Source of the DNA: a virus
DNA: 28,318 nucleotides
IMG/VR virus record: IMGVR_UViG_3300007539_000145
Location: 1-28,318 of that record
Direction: 5' to 3' (one strand)
In this document: piece by piece, positions 1-6,132 of the stretch
How the letters are laid out: every line of letters starts with the position of its first letter
Numbering within the stretch: position 1 is the stretch's first letter
The notes under the pieces: model-generated
What the model saw: only the letters and a program-made list of their open reading frames with translations
Database searches by the model: none
Told to the model about the DNA's origin: nothing
Translations under genes and position numbers: made by a program

Positions 1-1
1 A

Positions 2-30
2 CATAACCCTTATTTTACTTAGGGGTTATG
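2..30. repeat. Inverted repeat at window start
   Basis: CATAACCC (2-9) is the exact reverse complement of GGGTTATG (23-30), separated by an AT-rich spacer. A competing hairpin, GGGGTT (22-27) with AACCCC (31-36), uses the same right arm, so two folds exclude each other. It could be the terminator of a gene lying before the window or a regulatory structure. No long T-run follows, which weakens the terminator reading. Confidence 0.4.
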
Positions 31-66
31 AACCCCCTTGTAATTCACAGAAAAACACACCCCCCC

Positions 67-147
67 ATGAGATGATGAGATGGATGAGATGAATGCTCGC
101 AGTACAGCGTTTTTCCGTCTTATGAGAGTGATATGGATGATGAGATG
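67..147. repeat. ATGAGATG iteron-like repeats
   Basis: The octamer ATGAGATG occurs at 67-74, 75-82 and 84-91 (two abutting, one a base further on) and again at 140-147. A partial copy (TGAGATGG) lies near 209-216. All are in non-coding DNA ahead of the first gene. Short tandem repeats like these are typical of replication-initiator or repressor binding arrays. Which of these applies cannot be told from the sequence. Confidence 0.5.
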
Positions 148-226
148 GATTGTTGATTTTTCATAAGTTGAAAATCGTTGAAATCAAATAAATGGTTGAT
201 AATAGATTTGAGATGGTACGGTTGAA

Positions 227-243
227 AAAAACGGGCCGTTTTT
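227..243. repeat. Dyad AAAAACGG-G-CCGTTTTT
   Basis: An 8-base arm (227-234) and its exact reverse complement (236-243) flank one G. As DNA it is an operator-like dyad. As RNA it would form a short hairpin with a GGC loop followed by U residues, resembling a weak terminator. It lies between the ATGAGATG repeats and the operator-like palindrome at 294-310. Confidence 0.4.
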
Positions 244-293
244 CTGTTCGGTAGAATCTCCATCCTCCAAAACCTTAGTTTGGACTTTTCAAC

Positions 294-310
294 GATGTAG
301 ATTCTACATC
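294..310. promoter_or_regulatory. Operator-like palindrome upstream of TATA box
   Basis: GATGTAGATTCTACATC is a perfect 8+1+8 palindrome ending 21 bases before the TATA box at 332-339. This is where an archaeal activator, or a repressor acting on TBP/TFB recruitment, would bind. The right arm runs into ACATCAAT, an octamer that recurs at 1059-1066, 1427-1434 and, inverted, at 1450-1457 in other non-coding DNA. Confidence 0.5.
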
Positions 311-331
311 AATTGCTCAAAATGACATCGC

Positions 332-339
332 TTTATATA
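332..339 (+). promoter_or_regulatory. Archaeal TATA box (first gene)
   Basis: TTTATATA matches the archaeal TATA consensus. A transcription start about 25-27 bases downstream would fall near 360 and leave a short leader before the ATG at 391. An identical TTTATATA is found at 1134-1141. Confidence 0.55.
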
Positions 340-390
340 TGGATAGCAAGTGGAGAGATTGCCTCAACAAAAGGGGCAGGATATGATAAA

Positions 391-870
391 ATGGATAATG
401 TAAAATGGGACTCTCTAGTAATAGAGATTAACGAATATTTAGACGCAGATGATACTTTGGATGCCGCACTTCGACAAGTTGTTGAATTGCACCTCCAAGT
501 TGGACAAGAAAACCCGAATGAGCGAGAAGCGGCACAAAACGCACTTAAGGCTCTACTCAAAGGTCGAGATGGAACACCTTTCCGTCGAGGACAAAAGAGT
601 AGCGTTCCTGCAAGTGTTCGTGTAGCAATTGACCGCATTTGTGGTGTTGTAAATGAAGCAAACATGGCTTATTACGGATATGATGGAATTATTGCATCAT
701 TGTCGTTTAAGCATAATAAGTCAGGTGGCGGCCTTTACGAAGACGCTGATGAATTTGCTTCTGCACAAACAAAGAAGATGCGAAACAAACTTTCAACTCT
801 TTACCGTGAAGGTAACTGGGATGGAAGCGTTGAATCTCTTCTTTCTTCTGAAGAACCTGCTGAAGAGTGA
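391..870 (+). CDS. Unknown protein, first gene of the window
   Basis: This 159-residue protein is not recognised. I start it at ATG 391 because the TATA box at 332-339 would lie inside or upstream of any earlier start; a purine-rich GGGGCAGG precedes ATG 391. In-frame TTG 313 and ATG 322 are alternatives. The protein is soluble, with no membrane segment. The middle is basic (GRDGTPFRRGQKSS), followed by a region with Gly and aromatic residues (YYGYDG, SGGG). The C-terminus is acidic (SSEEPAEE). It has its own promoter with a palindromic operator and is followed by a hairpin terminator, so it is an independent, probably regulated, transcription unit. An early or regulatory protein is possible but is inference only. 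Confidence 0.75.
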   Translation: MDNVKWDSLVIEINEYLDADDTLDAALRQVVELHLQVGQENPNEREAAQNALKALLKGRDGTPFRRGQKSSVPASVRVAIDRICGVVNEANMAYYGYDGIIASLSFKHNKSGGGLYEDADEFASAQTKKMRNKLSTLYREGNWDGSVESLLSSEEPAEE

Positions 871-893
871 ATTAAATTACTTTGAAGCATTCA

Positions 894-912
894 CCTAATT
901 AAATTAATTAGG
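894..912. repeat. AT-rich 9+1+9 palindrome after the stop codon
   Basis: CCTAATTAAATTAATTAGG is a perfect palindrome about 24 bases after the stop of the preceding gene and just before the terminator hairpin. It is built like the palindrome at 4076-4090, which also follows a stop codon. It may be a protein-binding site or an mRNA 3'-end structure. Confidence 0.5.
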
Positions 913-926
913 AGAGCCGAAACATT

Positions 927-957
927 GGGGGGTTCGCCCCCCTTTGTTTCCTTTTTT
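927..957 (+). terminator. Hairpin terminator, GGGGGG-TTCG-CCCCCC plus T-rich tail
   Basis: Six G (927-932), a very stable TTCG tetraloop (933-936) and six C (937-942) are followed by a T-rich tract that ends in TTTTTT (952-957). It is placed after the first gene and would end its transcript. Confidence 0.75.
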
Positions 958-1133
958 AACTACATGGGAGTTTGGCAATTTAAAAAGCCCAAGTCTCCAG
1001 ATACTTGCAATAAAGGGCTAATCTTTCTCCCTTAAGGGCTTCTCCCGCCGTAGTTACAACATCAATAGGCTAACTAGAGCCATTGATTTTTATTCTTATT
1101 AATATGCAATTGGGGTGGAGGGGGGTACGAGCC
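958..1133. other. Non-coding stretch with small inverted repeats
   Basis: No convincing gene is seen here. AAGCCC near 985-990 can pair with GGGCTT near 1036-1041 or with GGGCT near 1015-1019. CCCTTAAGGG near 1030-1039 is self-complementary. One ACATCAAT octamer lies at 1059-1066. On the minus strand the first pairing would be followed by a run of T, so a minus-strand terminator is possible. A G-rich run (near 1111-1125) precedes the TATA box at 1134. Confidence 0.4.
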
Positions 1134-1141
1134 TTTATATA
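1134..1141 (+). promoter_or_regulatory. Archaeal TATA box (tRNA/ncRNA unit)
   Basis: TTTATATA is identical to the box at 332-339. Transcription would start near 1165, about 60 bases before the mature tRNA-Leu 5' end, so the transcript would need RNase P processing. The candidate RNA at 1318-1399 could be on the same transcript. Confidence 0.5.
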
Positions 1142-1223
1142 CTGTTCACAGCCATATTGCTGAATCACCGACTAATATCCGAATGATTGAGATTAGTCAA
1201 ATAGATTCATAATCAAACTAAAT

Positions 1224-1305
1224 GTCGGATTGGCTGAGTGGTCAAAGGCGCAGGGCTTAAACTCCTGTTCATAATGATTCGCAGGTTCAAATCCTGCATC
1301 CGACA
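1224..1305 (+). tRNA. tRNA-Leu (anticodon UAA)
   Basis: The full cloverleaf can be drawn. The acceptor stem GTCGGAT (1224-1230) pairs with ATCCGAC (1298-1304). The D arm starts at 1233. The anticodon stem CAGGG (1251-1255) pairs with TCCTG (1263-1267) around a 7-base loop carrying TAA (1258-1260). A 13-base variable arm makes it class II. The T stem GCAGG/CCTGC encloses TTCAAAT. The discriminator base is A, as expected for leucine. CCA is not encoded and no intron is seen. It would read UUA, a common leucine codon in this AT-rich window, so it may supplement the host tRNA pool. Viral tRNA genes are also common integration sites, but no att-like duplication is visible. Confidence 0.93.
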
Positions 1306-1317
1306 CTTATATTCAAT

Positions 1318-1399
1318 GGGCGAAGTAGAGAGTAAATCGAAACGGGTGCGACAAGAAGTAGTAGTTGAGCAATCAACTTAATTCGTATCTCCTTCGCCC
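1318..1399 (+). ncRNA. Candidate structured RNA downstream of tRNA-Leu
   Basis: GGGCGAAG (1318-1325) is the exact complement of CTTCGCCC (1392-1399). After a 2-base TA bulge the helix continues with GAGA (1328-1331) against TCTC (1388-1391), closing an 82-nt domain. Inside, AGTTGA (1363-1368) pairs with TCAACT (1373-1378) around a GCAA tetraloop of the GNRA class, and TCG (1337-1339) can pair with CGA (1349-1351). It starts 12 bases after the tRNA, probably on the same transcript. It is not a tRNA, because no T arm or D arm fits. The family is not recognised. Confidence 0.5.
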
Positions 1400-1426
1400 A
1401 CTCTTATTCCTATATGGTTGGATAGC

Positions 1427-1457
1427 ACATCAATATCCAAAAAATTAAAATTGATGT
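1427..1457. promoter_or_regulatory. Inverted repeat before helicase gene
   Basis: ACATCAAT (1427-1434) and its exact reverse complement ATTGATGT (1450-1457) flank an A/T spacer. They lie 31 to 61 bases upstream of the helicase start. The same octamer forms part of the first operator region (306-313), so one regulator may act on both units. A weak TATA-like TATATGG is at 1411-1417. Confidence 0.45.
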
Positions 1458-1487
1458 AAAAATAAAAATAAAAAAGTGTGATGAAAA

Positions 1488-2939
1488 ATGAGTAACATAA
1501 CTGGAACAAACGAACAAGAAGCGATATGGGATGCCATTGAAAATAGTATGGATGATATAGTAGTTAATGCCGGTGCCGGCACTGGTAAAACATTTACTAT
1601 TGTGGAAGCATCAGGAAGACTGCCACCTTTTCTCAAGCGTGGCTTTTTGTGCTTTAACAAGTCTATTCAACTAGAACTACAAGAAAGACTACCGGAAGGA
1701 GTAGAAGCAAAAACTTTTCACTCTCTTGGATTTAGTGCATTCTTTAAGAATGGTATTAAGCCTAGAGTGAACAATTACAAGGTAAAGAACATTATTGACT
1801 CTATTCCTGAACTTGGTCGAGATTACAAAAGCACAAGCCAACTTAAGAAATTGATTGGTTTGCTCAAAGGTTCTATGGTAGATTGTAATGATGAACAAGC
1901 AGTACGAAATATTATTGATTACTATAATATCGAGTTCAAGAATATTCTTGAAGAGAACAACGGCATTGCTAATGTTTGTCGCATTCTTGATGAATGTCAA
2001 GCCAATAAAAATCAAATTGATTATGATGATATGATTTGGATTCCTCTTGTTGAAAACTGGGCATTTCCTAAGTTTGATGTACTATTTGTAGATGAAGCAC
2101 AAGACTTCAATGAAATGCAAAGAGAGTTGATTGTTCGTTGTACGACAAATGGTCGATGTATTATTGTTGGTGATAAAAACCAAGCAATCTACGGCTTCCG
2201 AGGTGCGGATAGTAATTCAATGGCTATTTTCTCCGAGCGTTTGACAAAGATGGGCAAAAATGTCCGTCATTTTCCTATGACACTTACATGGCGTTGTCCG
2301 AAGACCGTCGTTACTGAAGCAAACCGATATGTCAAAGACTTTAATGGTCTTGATACTGCCGAAGAAGGTTCAGTGAAGGTTAATTCTCACTTTAATCCTG
2401 TAAAGGATGACATTGTTCTTTGTAGATACAATGCTCCTTTGGTAAGTGCGTTCTATGATTTGCTCACACAAGGTAAATCAGCATATGTTCTTGGTCGAGA
2501 TATGACAACTGGGCTAGTTAATGCAGTCAATAAGATTACTAAGGATAAAAACATGCCGACTAGTGAGTTTCTTCACTTGTTTGAGGTAGATTTCAATACG
2601 CAATACTCTCGTTTGGTTGCGGCTAATAAGCAAAACCAAGCAAATAACTTAGAAGACAAGGCTAGTTGTATTCGTATTTTTGCGAGTAGAACAAATAATG
2701 TTGGTAAAATTATCAGTGAAATTAAGCGTGTCTTTGATGGAAAATCGAAGGGAGATATTATGCTCTCTACTGTTCACAAGGCTAAGGGTCTTGAGGCGGA
2801 TAATGTTTATATCCTTACTCCTGAAAGAATGCCACACCCGAAGGCAACTAATATGCAAGAAGAACGAAACATCTGTTATGTTGCAATTACAAGAGCAAAG
2901 AAGAATCTATATTATGTTGGGTCAAGACCAAAAAACTGA
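1488..2939 (+). CDS. UvrD/Rep-family superfamily 1 DNA helicase
   Basis: This ATP-driven DNA helicase would act in replication or repair of the viral genome. All core SF1A motifs are visible: Walker A GAGTGKT (29-35), motif II DEAQDF (202-207), motif III GDKNQAIYGFRGAD (228-241), motif IV TWRCP (267-271), motif V HKAKGLEADNVY (in the 420s-430s) and motif VI YVAITRAKK near residue 464. At 483 residues it is shorter than cellular UvrD/PcrA (about 700), mainly because the 1B and 2B insertions are reduced. Such compact forms are usual in phages. It follows a non-coding leader with an inverted repeat and is nine bases from the next gene. The motif set is complete, so it should be active. Confidence 0.93.
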   Translation: MSNITGTNEQEAIWDAIENSMDDIVVNAGAGTGKTFTIVEASGRLPPFLKRGFLCFNKSIQLELQERLPEGVEAKTFHSLGFSAFFKNGIKPRVNNYKVKNIIDSIPELGRDYKSTSQLKKLIGLLKGSMVDCNDEQAVRNIIDYYNIEFKNILEENNGIANVCRILDECQANKNQIDYDDMIWIPLVENWAFPKFDVLFVDEAQDFNEMQRELIVRCTTNGRCIIVGDKNQAIYGFRGADSNSMAIFSERLTKMGKNVRHFPMTLTWRCPKTVVTEANRYVKDFNGLDTAEEGSVKVNSHFNPVKDDIVLCRYNAPLVSAFYDLLTQGKSAYVLGRDMTTGLVNAVNKITKDKNMPTSEFLHLFEVDFNTQYSRLVAANKQNQANNLEDKASCIRIFASRTNNVGKIISEIKRVFDGKSKGDIMLSTVHKAKGLEADNVYILTPERMPHPKATNMQEERNICYVAITRAKKNLYYVGSRPKN

Positions 2940-2948
2940 GGGATAAAA

Positions 2949-4067
2949 ATGGAAATCACAATTGAAGCAAAGAGAGATTTAGGCGAAGGTAAGTGGGATA
3001 AAATCCTAAAACGCAAAATGGTAGAATTATCATTTGCTGATACTTATGAAGAAGCGAGAGATGAATGGGAAGCAACTGGTAATGTGTATAAACACACTCA
3101 TAGAGGTAATGAACCGGAATGGACTAATGGACATACCGGACATTGTTTATGTGGGCATCCCGTTGTTTATCACTTTGAAATACACAATACTGTAACAGAT
3201 GTTCGAGAATGTGTTGGTTCAGACCATATCGGTGCGTATTTGATTATACGACAACTTATTAGTTTGGGCCACCAAGAAGAAGAGATTACTGACAAAATGA
3301 TTGAGGATTGGCTAAAAGACCGTGTTCAAACTATGAAAGCAGAAGCATGGTGGAAAGAAAACGGTGAACATTTCAAGGAAATGTATAATGAAATACAAGA
3401 ATTAGACAAGGCTGTAAACATTAAAGACAAAGGTTTAAGGATTAGAGGAACTACTTACGAATACTACTATGAACCTAAAACTAGAGCAACAGGGAAGTTT
3501 GGTAATCATGGTTATCAAATGGCCTCAATTACTTGGCGTTGGGATAACGAAAACAACGGTAAAAATCAACTTAACAAGTATGGCTATCCTAATGATAGGC
3601 TTTGGGGAGATTTGAATCTATTTTACCACACTCGCCACCTACACCAACATAAGTTAGATAATGACAGAAAACTATGTAAAGAATACAATGACCGCCATGC
3701 CGAACAACTTCGGCTAAATGCGATAGCAACTCAAAAGCGAAAAGAGGAACAACTTCGCAGACAGCGAGAATGGGAAGCAGGTGCGGAAGATAGGCGACTT
3801 GCTGAAATTGAACAAGAGAAAAGAGTAGAGAGACAAAGAAGAATCCGACAGCGTAAAGCAGTAGCAAGGGCTAAAGAAATTATGGAAGAATCCAGTGAAG
3901 TATTTGATAATATGTGCGACTATTATGGTATAAGACCATTTGATACCGAAGGTGATTATCGCTCACATGAAATGCGTAGCCTTGCCACAATGAAACAAAT
4001 GATTATTGAAGGCAGTACATTATCTAATACCCAGTTACAGACGCTTAAAAGTATATTAGAAGGTTAA
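2949..4067 (+). CDS. Unknown protein with CxC/EC zinc-like motif and coiled coil
   Basis: This 372-residue protein is not assigned to a named family. Near residue 68 it has GHCLCGHPVVYHF, followed some 20 residues later by RECVGSDHIG. Short CxC...C knuckles of this shape occur in other phage proteins and suggest a bound zinc ion and nucleic-acid contact. Residues about 255-320 are rich in Glu, Arg and Lys with heptad-like spacing (LRRQREWEAGAEDRRLAEIE), so they probably form a coiled coil. The gene starts nine bases after the helicase stop, suggesting co-transcription with it. Its role is unknown. Confidence 0.85.
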   Translation: MEITIEAKRDLGEGKWDKILKRKMVELSFADTYEEARDEWEATGNVYKHTHRGNEPEWTNGHTGHCLCGHPVVYHFEIHNTVTDVRECVGSDHIGAYLIIRQLISLGHQEEEITDKMIEDWLKDRVQTMKAEAWWKENGEHFKEMYNEIQELDKAVNIKDKGLRIRGTTYEYYYEPKTRATGKFGNHGYQMASITWRWDNENNGKNQLNKYGYPNDRLWGDLNLFYHTRHLHQHKLDNDRKLCKEYNDRHAEQLRLNAIATQKRKEEQLRRQREWEAGAEDRRLAEIEQEKRVERQRRIRQRKAVARAKEIMEESSEVFDNMCDYYGIRPFDTEGDYRSHEMRSLATMKQMIIEGSTLSNTQLQTLKSILEG

Positions 4068-4075
4068 TAACTCCA

Positions 4076-4090
4076 GTCAATTTAATTGAC
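4076..4090. repeat. AT-rich 7+1+7 palindrome after the stop codon
   Basis: GTCAATTTAATTGAC is a perfect palindrome with a central T, about 12 bases after the preceding stop codon. It resembles the palindrome at 894-912 in composition and position. Confidence 0.45.
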
Positions 4091-4095
4091 AGGCA

Positions 4096-4185
4096 AGTTG
4101 GGTTTTATAGAGTAATAAAGGGTTAAGCATGTTTCACAAAACGCTTGATGGGGGCTTTGTTTTTACCTCCCCCCTTTCCCCAACT
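4096..4185 (+). promoter_or_regulatory. Structured leader that can fold as a three-way junction
   Basis: An outer helix AGTTGGG (4096-4102) with CCCAACT (4179-4185) encloses two hairpins. The first is AAGC (4125-4128) with GCTT (4143-4146), stacked through a 2-base bulge on GTTT/AAAC (4131-4134/4139-4142, loop CACA). The second is GGGGG (4150-4154) with CCCCC (4170-4174). The ribosome-binding site AGGAG (4187-4191) for the gene at 4200 starts directly after the outer helix. This layout suits a cis-regulatory RNA. A competing view is that TTTTATAG (4103-4110) is a TATA box, in which case the left outer strand would not be in the transcript. Confidence 0.45.
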
Positions 4186-4199
4186 AAGGAGATAATAAA

Positions 4200-4439
4200 A
4201 TGATAAATTGGATAAAGCAGTTTTTTGTAACTGATAGAAAAGAAAGAAAAGTTCCTAAGTGTTCATCATGTGGACTTAGAGCAACTAAATATGTGCTAAT
4301 GGAGTTTAAAACATTAGCACTAGAAGAATTAGAAGAAAAAATATTAATAAAAATATGTGATGATTGTTATGATGAAATATATGAAAGATATAATCCCAAT
4401 TGGCTACCACCGCCAATACAAAAAGAAGTATTTGAATAG
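4200..4439 (+). CDS. Small zinc-binding protein (CxxC...CxxC)
   Basis: This 79-residue protein has CSSC near residues 21-24 and CDDC near 53-56, a four-cysteine arrangement that would hold one zinc ion, separated by an acidic helix (LALEELEEKI). The N-terminus is basic and hydrophobic (INWIKQFFVTDRKERK). Such small zinc ribbons in viruses often contact nucleic acids or host proteins; the exact role is unknown. A clear AGGAG lies nine bases before the ATG, and the leader upstream is highly structured. It is the first gene of the small-gene cluster running to 7367. Confidence 0.85.
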   Translation: MINWIKQFFVTDRKERKVPKCSSCGLRATKYVLMEFKTLALEELEEKILIKICDDCYDEIYERYNPNWLPPPIQKEVFE

Positions 4440-4440
4440 G

Positions 4441-4548
4441 TTGGTAAAATTGGAAGAACAAAGAGTAACGCTCTATAAACAATATGTGGCTAATGGTATG
4501 CGCCACTTTGAAGCATACCAAAAATCAATAAGGAGATTAAGATTATGA
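4441..4548 (+). CDS. Very small protein, TTG start
   Basis: Thirty-five residues from TTG 4441, one base after the preceding stop, ending in an ATGA overlap with the next gene. The frame is open further upstream, but that part overlaps the zinc-protein gene and reads as low-quality sequence (many Met, Tyr, Lys). The later part (YKQYVANGMRHFEAYQKSIRR) looks like a real amphipathic helix with a basic end. Its own 3' end carries AAGGAGA, which serves as the ribosome-binding site of the next gene. No strong site precedes the TTG, so translation may depend on coupling to the upstream gene. Function unknown. Confidence 0.5.
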   Translation: MVKLEEQRVTLYKQYVANGMRHFEAYQKSIRRLRL

Positions 4549-4694
4549 AAGTTAATGAAGAACTATACAAAAGAATGATTCTGCACTTAGCAGAAATGAA
4601 TAACTGTTATCACGAAAGTATTTATGAAAACTTTGGAATAACATGGATGGAACTACATGACCTGCGAAGGGAAATAGAAGGTGAAGAAGAATGA
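4545..4694 (+). CDS. Small acidic protein, 49 residues
   Basis: It starts at ATG 4545 with AAGGAGA (from about 4530) and overlaps its neighbours on both sides by ATGA. The sequence is helical with an acidic end (RREIEGEEE). The last codons, GAA GGT GAA GAA GAA TGA, also form the purine-rich stretch ahead of the next gene's ATG. Unrecognised. Its place in the coupled gene chain supports it being a real gene. Confidence 0.75.
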   Translation: MKVNEELYKRMILHLAEMNNCYHESIYENFGITWMELHDLRREIEGEEE

Positions 4695-4849
4695 AAAATT
4701 ACGAAAAATTGCCACTACCGAGAATAACAGAAAAAGAATATCATTTGTTATCATATATCATTGGAGCCGAAGAATTCAATGAGGATTCAGTAGCCGACAT
4801 TATTAGGAATATACTTCGCACAAACACTGAAAAGGAGGGGACTCAATGA
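4691..4849 (+). CDS. Small protein, 52 residues
   Basis: ATG 4691 overlaps the previous stop, and its own TGA overlaps the ATG of the next gene at 4846. The protein is polar, with a short helix (YHLLSYIIGAEEF) and no cysteine or membrane segment. Its 3' end contains AAGGAGGGG (about 4832-4840), an excellent ribosome-binding site for the next gene. Function unknown. Confidence 0.75.
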   Translation: MKNYEKLPLPRITEKEYHLLSYIIGAEEFNEDSVADIIRNILRTNTEKEGTQ

Positions 4850-5502
4850 ACATATTTGCACTATCAAAAGACCCCGAAGAATCAGCAACACAAATGATTG
4901 ATAAGCATGTAATTAAGATGCCAACTGAAACATGTCAAATGCTTCATACTAACATTATTTATATGGAATATGTTCAAGCATACGGTAAAGAACCTCAATT
5001 GAAAGACCTTAAGCGTTTTCACAAACAAACAGAGTCAAAATTGATGAAGCCCGCTATGCTAAACCACCCCTCAACCATTTGGGCGAGGCAATCTATCGCC
5101 AATTTTCATTGGCTTTATCAGCATGGTTTGGCCCTTTGTGAAGAATACACCCTTCGCTATGGTAAAAGACACGGTTCACATGATAGAATAATTATAGGTA
5201 TGAGGCGAAGAGATAATATAAATTATTCTTTTCCACATACAGGATTAACTCCGGTAACTATTGCTATGTTTGATAAATATAGACTGAATGAAAACGAATA
5301 TTACAATCGTAACCCTAATGCAAAAGATTGGGATTTTGTAATTGCTTCATACAAACACTATTACCTTACAGGTAAGTGGGAGTTTGCATCATGGAAAACT
5401 TCGCCACCTAATTGGTGGCCTAAGAACCATTATGATAACATGATGGCAAAAAAGGTTGAAGCGTTCAACCGAACTTATAACGCTAAATTAGAGGAGGAAT
5501 AA
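4846..5502 (+). CDS. Conserved phage-type protein, DKHVxKM family
   Basis: This 218-residue protein has the signature of a family I know from marine phages, which normally starts MNIFxLDxDP...DKHVVKM. Here this is MNIFALSKDPEE followed by IDKHVIKMPTETCQML, then NHPSTIWARQSIANF and LCEEYTLRYGKRHGSH. The conserved His, Lys, Glu and Arg suggest an enzyme or nucleic-acid binder, but I know of no established function. It has a strong upstream site (AAGGAGGGG) and overlaps its neighbour by ATGA. The C-terminus is KLEEE, set by the GAGGAGGAA site of the following gene. Confidence 0.85.
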   Translation: MNIFALSKDPEESATQMIDKHVIKMPTETCQMLHTNIIYMEYVQAYGKEPQLKDLKRFHKQTESKLMKPAMLNHPSTIWARQSIANFHWLYQHGLALCEEYTLRYGKRHGSHDRIIIGMRRRDNINYSFPHTGLTPVTIAMFDKYRLNENEYYNRNPNAKDWDFVIASYKHYYLTGKWEFASWKTSPPNWWPKNHYDNMMAKKVEAFNRTYNAKLEEE

Positions 5503-5504
5503 AT

Positions 5505-5597
5505 ATGATAAATAATGGACATTGGCTAGCCCAAATATTAGAAGAATTAAAGAAAATAACCGCCCATTTGGGTATAGAAGGAGATGAAGAAGAATGA
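5505..5597 (+). CDS. Microprotein, 30 residues, ending GDEEE
   Basis: ATG 5505 follows the strong site GAGGAGGAA (from 5491), two bases after the preceding stop. It is a single predicted amphipathic helix (WLAQILEELKKITAHL) with an acidic tail, GDEEE. The last 18 bases (5580-5597) are one of three exact copies of the coupling signal described separately. Its good ribosome-binding site and ATGA junction support expression. Function unknown. Confidence 0.65.
   Translation: MINNGHWLAQILEELKKITAHLGIEGDEEE
5580..5597 (+). promoter_or_regulatory. Gene-junction coupling signal, copy 1
   Basis: GGAGATGAAGAAGAATGA holds the end of one gene (Gly-Asp-Glu-Glu-Glu-stop) and the ATG of the next at 5594. 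Exact copies are at 5795-5812 and 18149-18166. Confidence 0.6.
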
Positions 5598-5812
5598 ATG
5601 AAAGACTATTAAAAGAACTGTATGATGATATGCTAGATGAGTGTTACCCAATGATTAAAATTGGCAATTTGGAGTATATGCCATCAGTGGGATTGTATCG
5701 AATTGACCCAATAGCATATGGAGTCGGAATGCTTGATTATGAAAGTAGTCTTCGTGAAGATTATGAGAATGGACATGGTTATGAAGAATTATTTGGAGAT
5801 GAAGAAGAATGA
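5594..5812 (+). CDS. Small acidic protein, 72 residues, ending GDEEE
   Basis: It starts in the overlap at 5594 and ends with an exact copy of the junction signal. The protein is very acidic (DDMLDECYP, LREDYENGHGYEELFGDEEE) and has no basic patch, so it could mimic DNA or bind a basic host protein. That is speculation from charge alone. No known domain is recognised. Confidence 0.8.
   Translation: MNERLLKELYDDMLDECYPMIKIGNLEYMPSVGLYRIDPIAYGVGMLDYESSLREDYENGHGYEELFGDEEE
5795..5812 (+). promoter_or_regulatory. Gene-junction coupling signal, copy 2
   Basis: Exact second copy of GGAGATGAAGAAGAATGA, joining the genes at 5594 and 5809 by an ATGA overlap. Confidence 0.6.
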
Positions 5813-6132
5813 TTAACACAGACAATTATAAAAGACATACGAAAGGTGATAATGAAGTCGGTTGGAGAATAGTTGGGGATAACTTTGTCATGAATGATAA
5901 GTCTCCTACGAGATTCATCGCTTATGTTCAAGTGAACAATGATGGAGAACATACTATCGTTGGGTTTTCCGATGCTGATGCGAACTTGATAGCAGACGCA
6001 CCACTATTAGTAGAAGAAGTCAAGCAATTACAATCCGATTTGAGAGATTGCCATGATTTACTTAACGATTGTGGTTTTTTCTATGAAGATGGAACATGGA
6101 TAGATGGAGATAATAGAGAGGGAGAAGAATGA
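5809..6132 (+). CDS. Phage-type protein with ANLIADAPLL motif
   Basis: This 107-residue protein has an N-terminal β-rich part (VGWRIVGDNFVM, TIVGFSDAD) followed by ANLIADAPLLVEEVKQLQ, which matches a motif (NAxLIAAAPxLLEAL) shared by many small phage proteins of unknown function. Such proteins often pair a small strand-rich head with a helical tail. The tail ends REGEE, again set by the junction GGAGAAGAATGA with the next gene. Probable role unknown. The motif is good evidence that it is a viral accessory gene. Confidence 0.8.
   Translation: MINTDNYKRHTKGDNEVGWRIVGDNFVMNDKSPTRFIAYVQVNNDGEHTIVGFSDADANLIADAPLLVEEVKQLQSDLRDCHDLLNDCGFFYEDGTWIDGDNREGEE

Noticed and set aside
67-147. CRISPR array from the ATGAGATG repeats
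   Set aside because: The repeat unit is only 8 bases and mostly abutting, with no spacers of regular length.
1318-1399. Second tRNA gene after tRNA-Leu
   Set aside because: The outer helix and 82-nt length look tRNA-like, but no 5-bp T stem fits around TTCGTAT, no D-loop GG is in the right place and no anticodon arm can be drawn.
4357-4440. Upstream start at 4357 for the small gene ending at 4548
   Set aside because: That part overlaps the zinc-protein gene out of frame and reads as Met/Tyr/Lys-rich noise; only the portion after 4441 looks protein-like.
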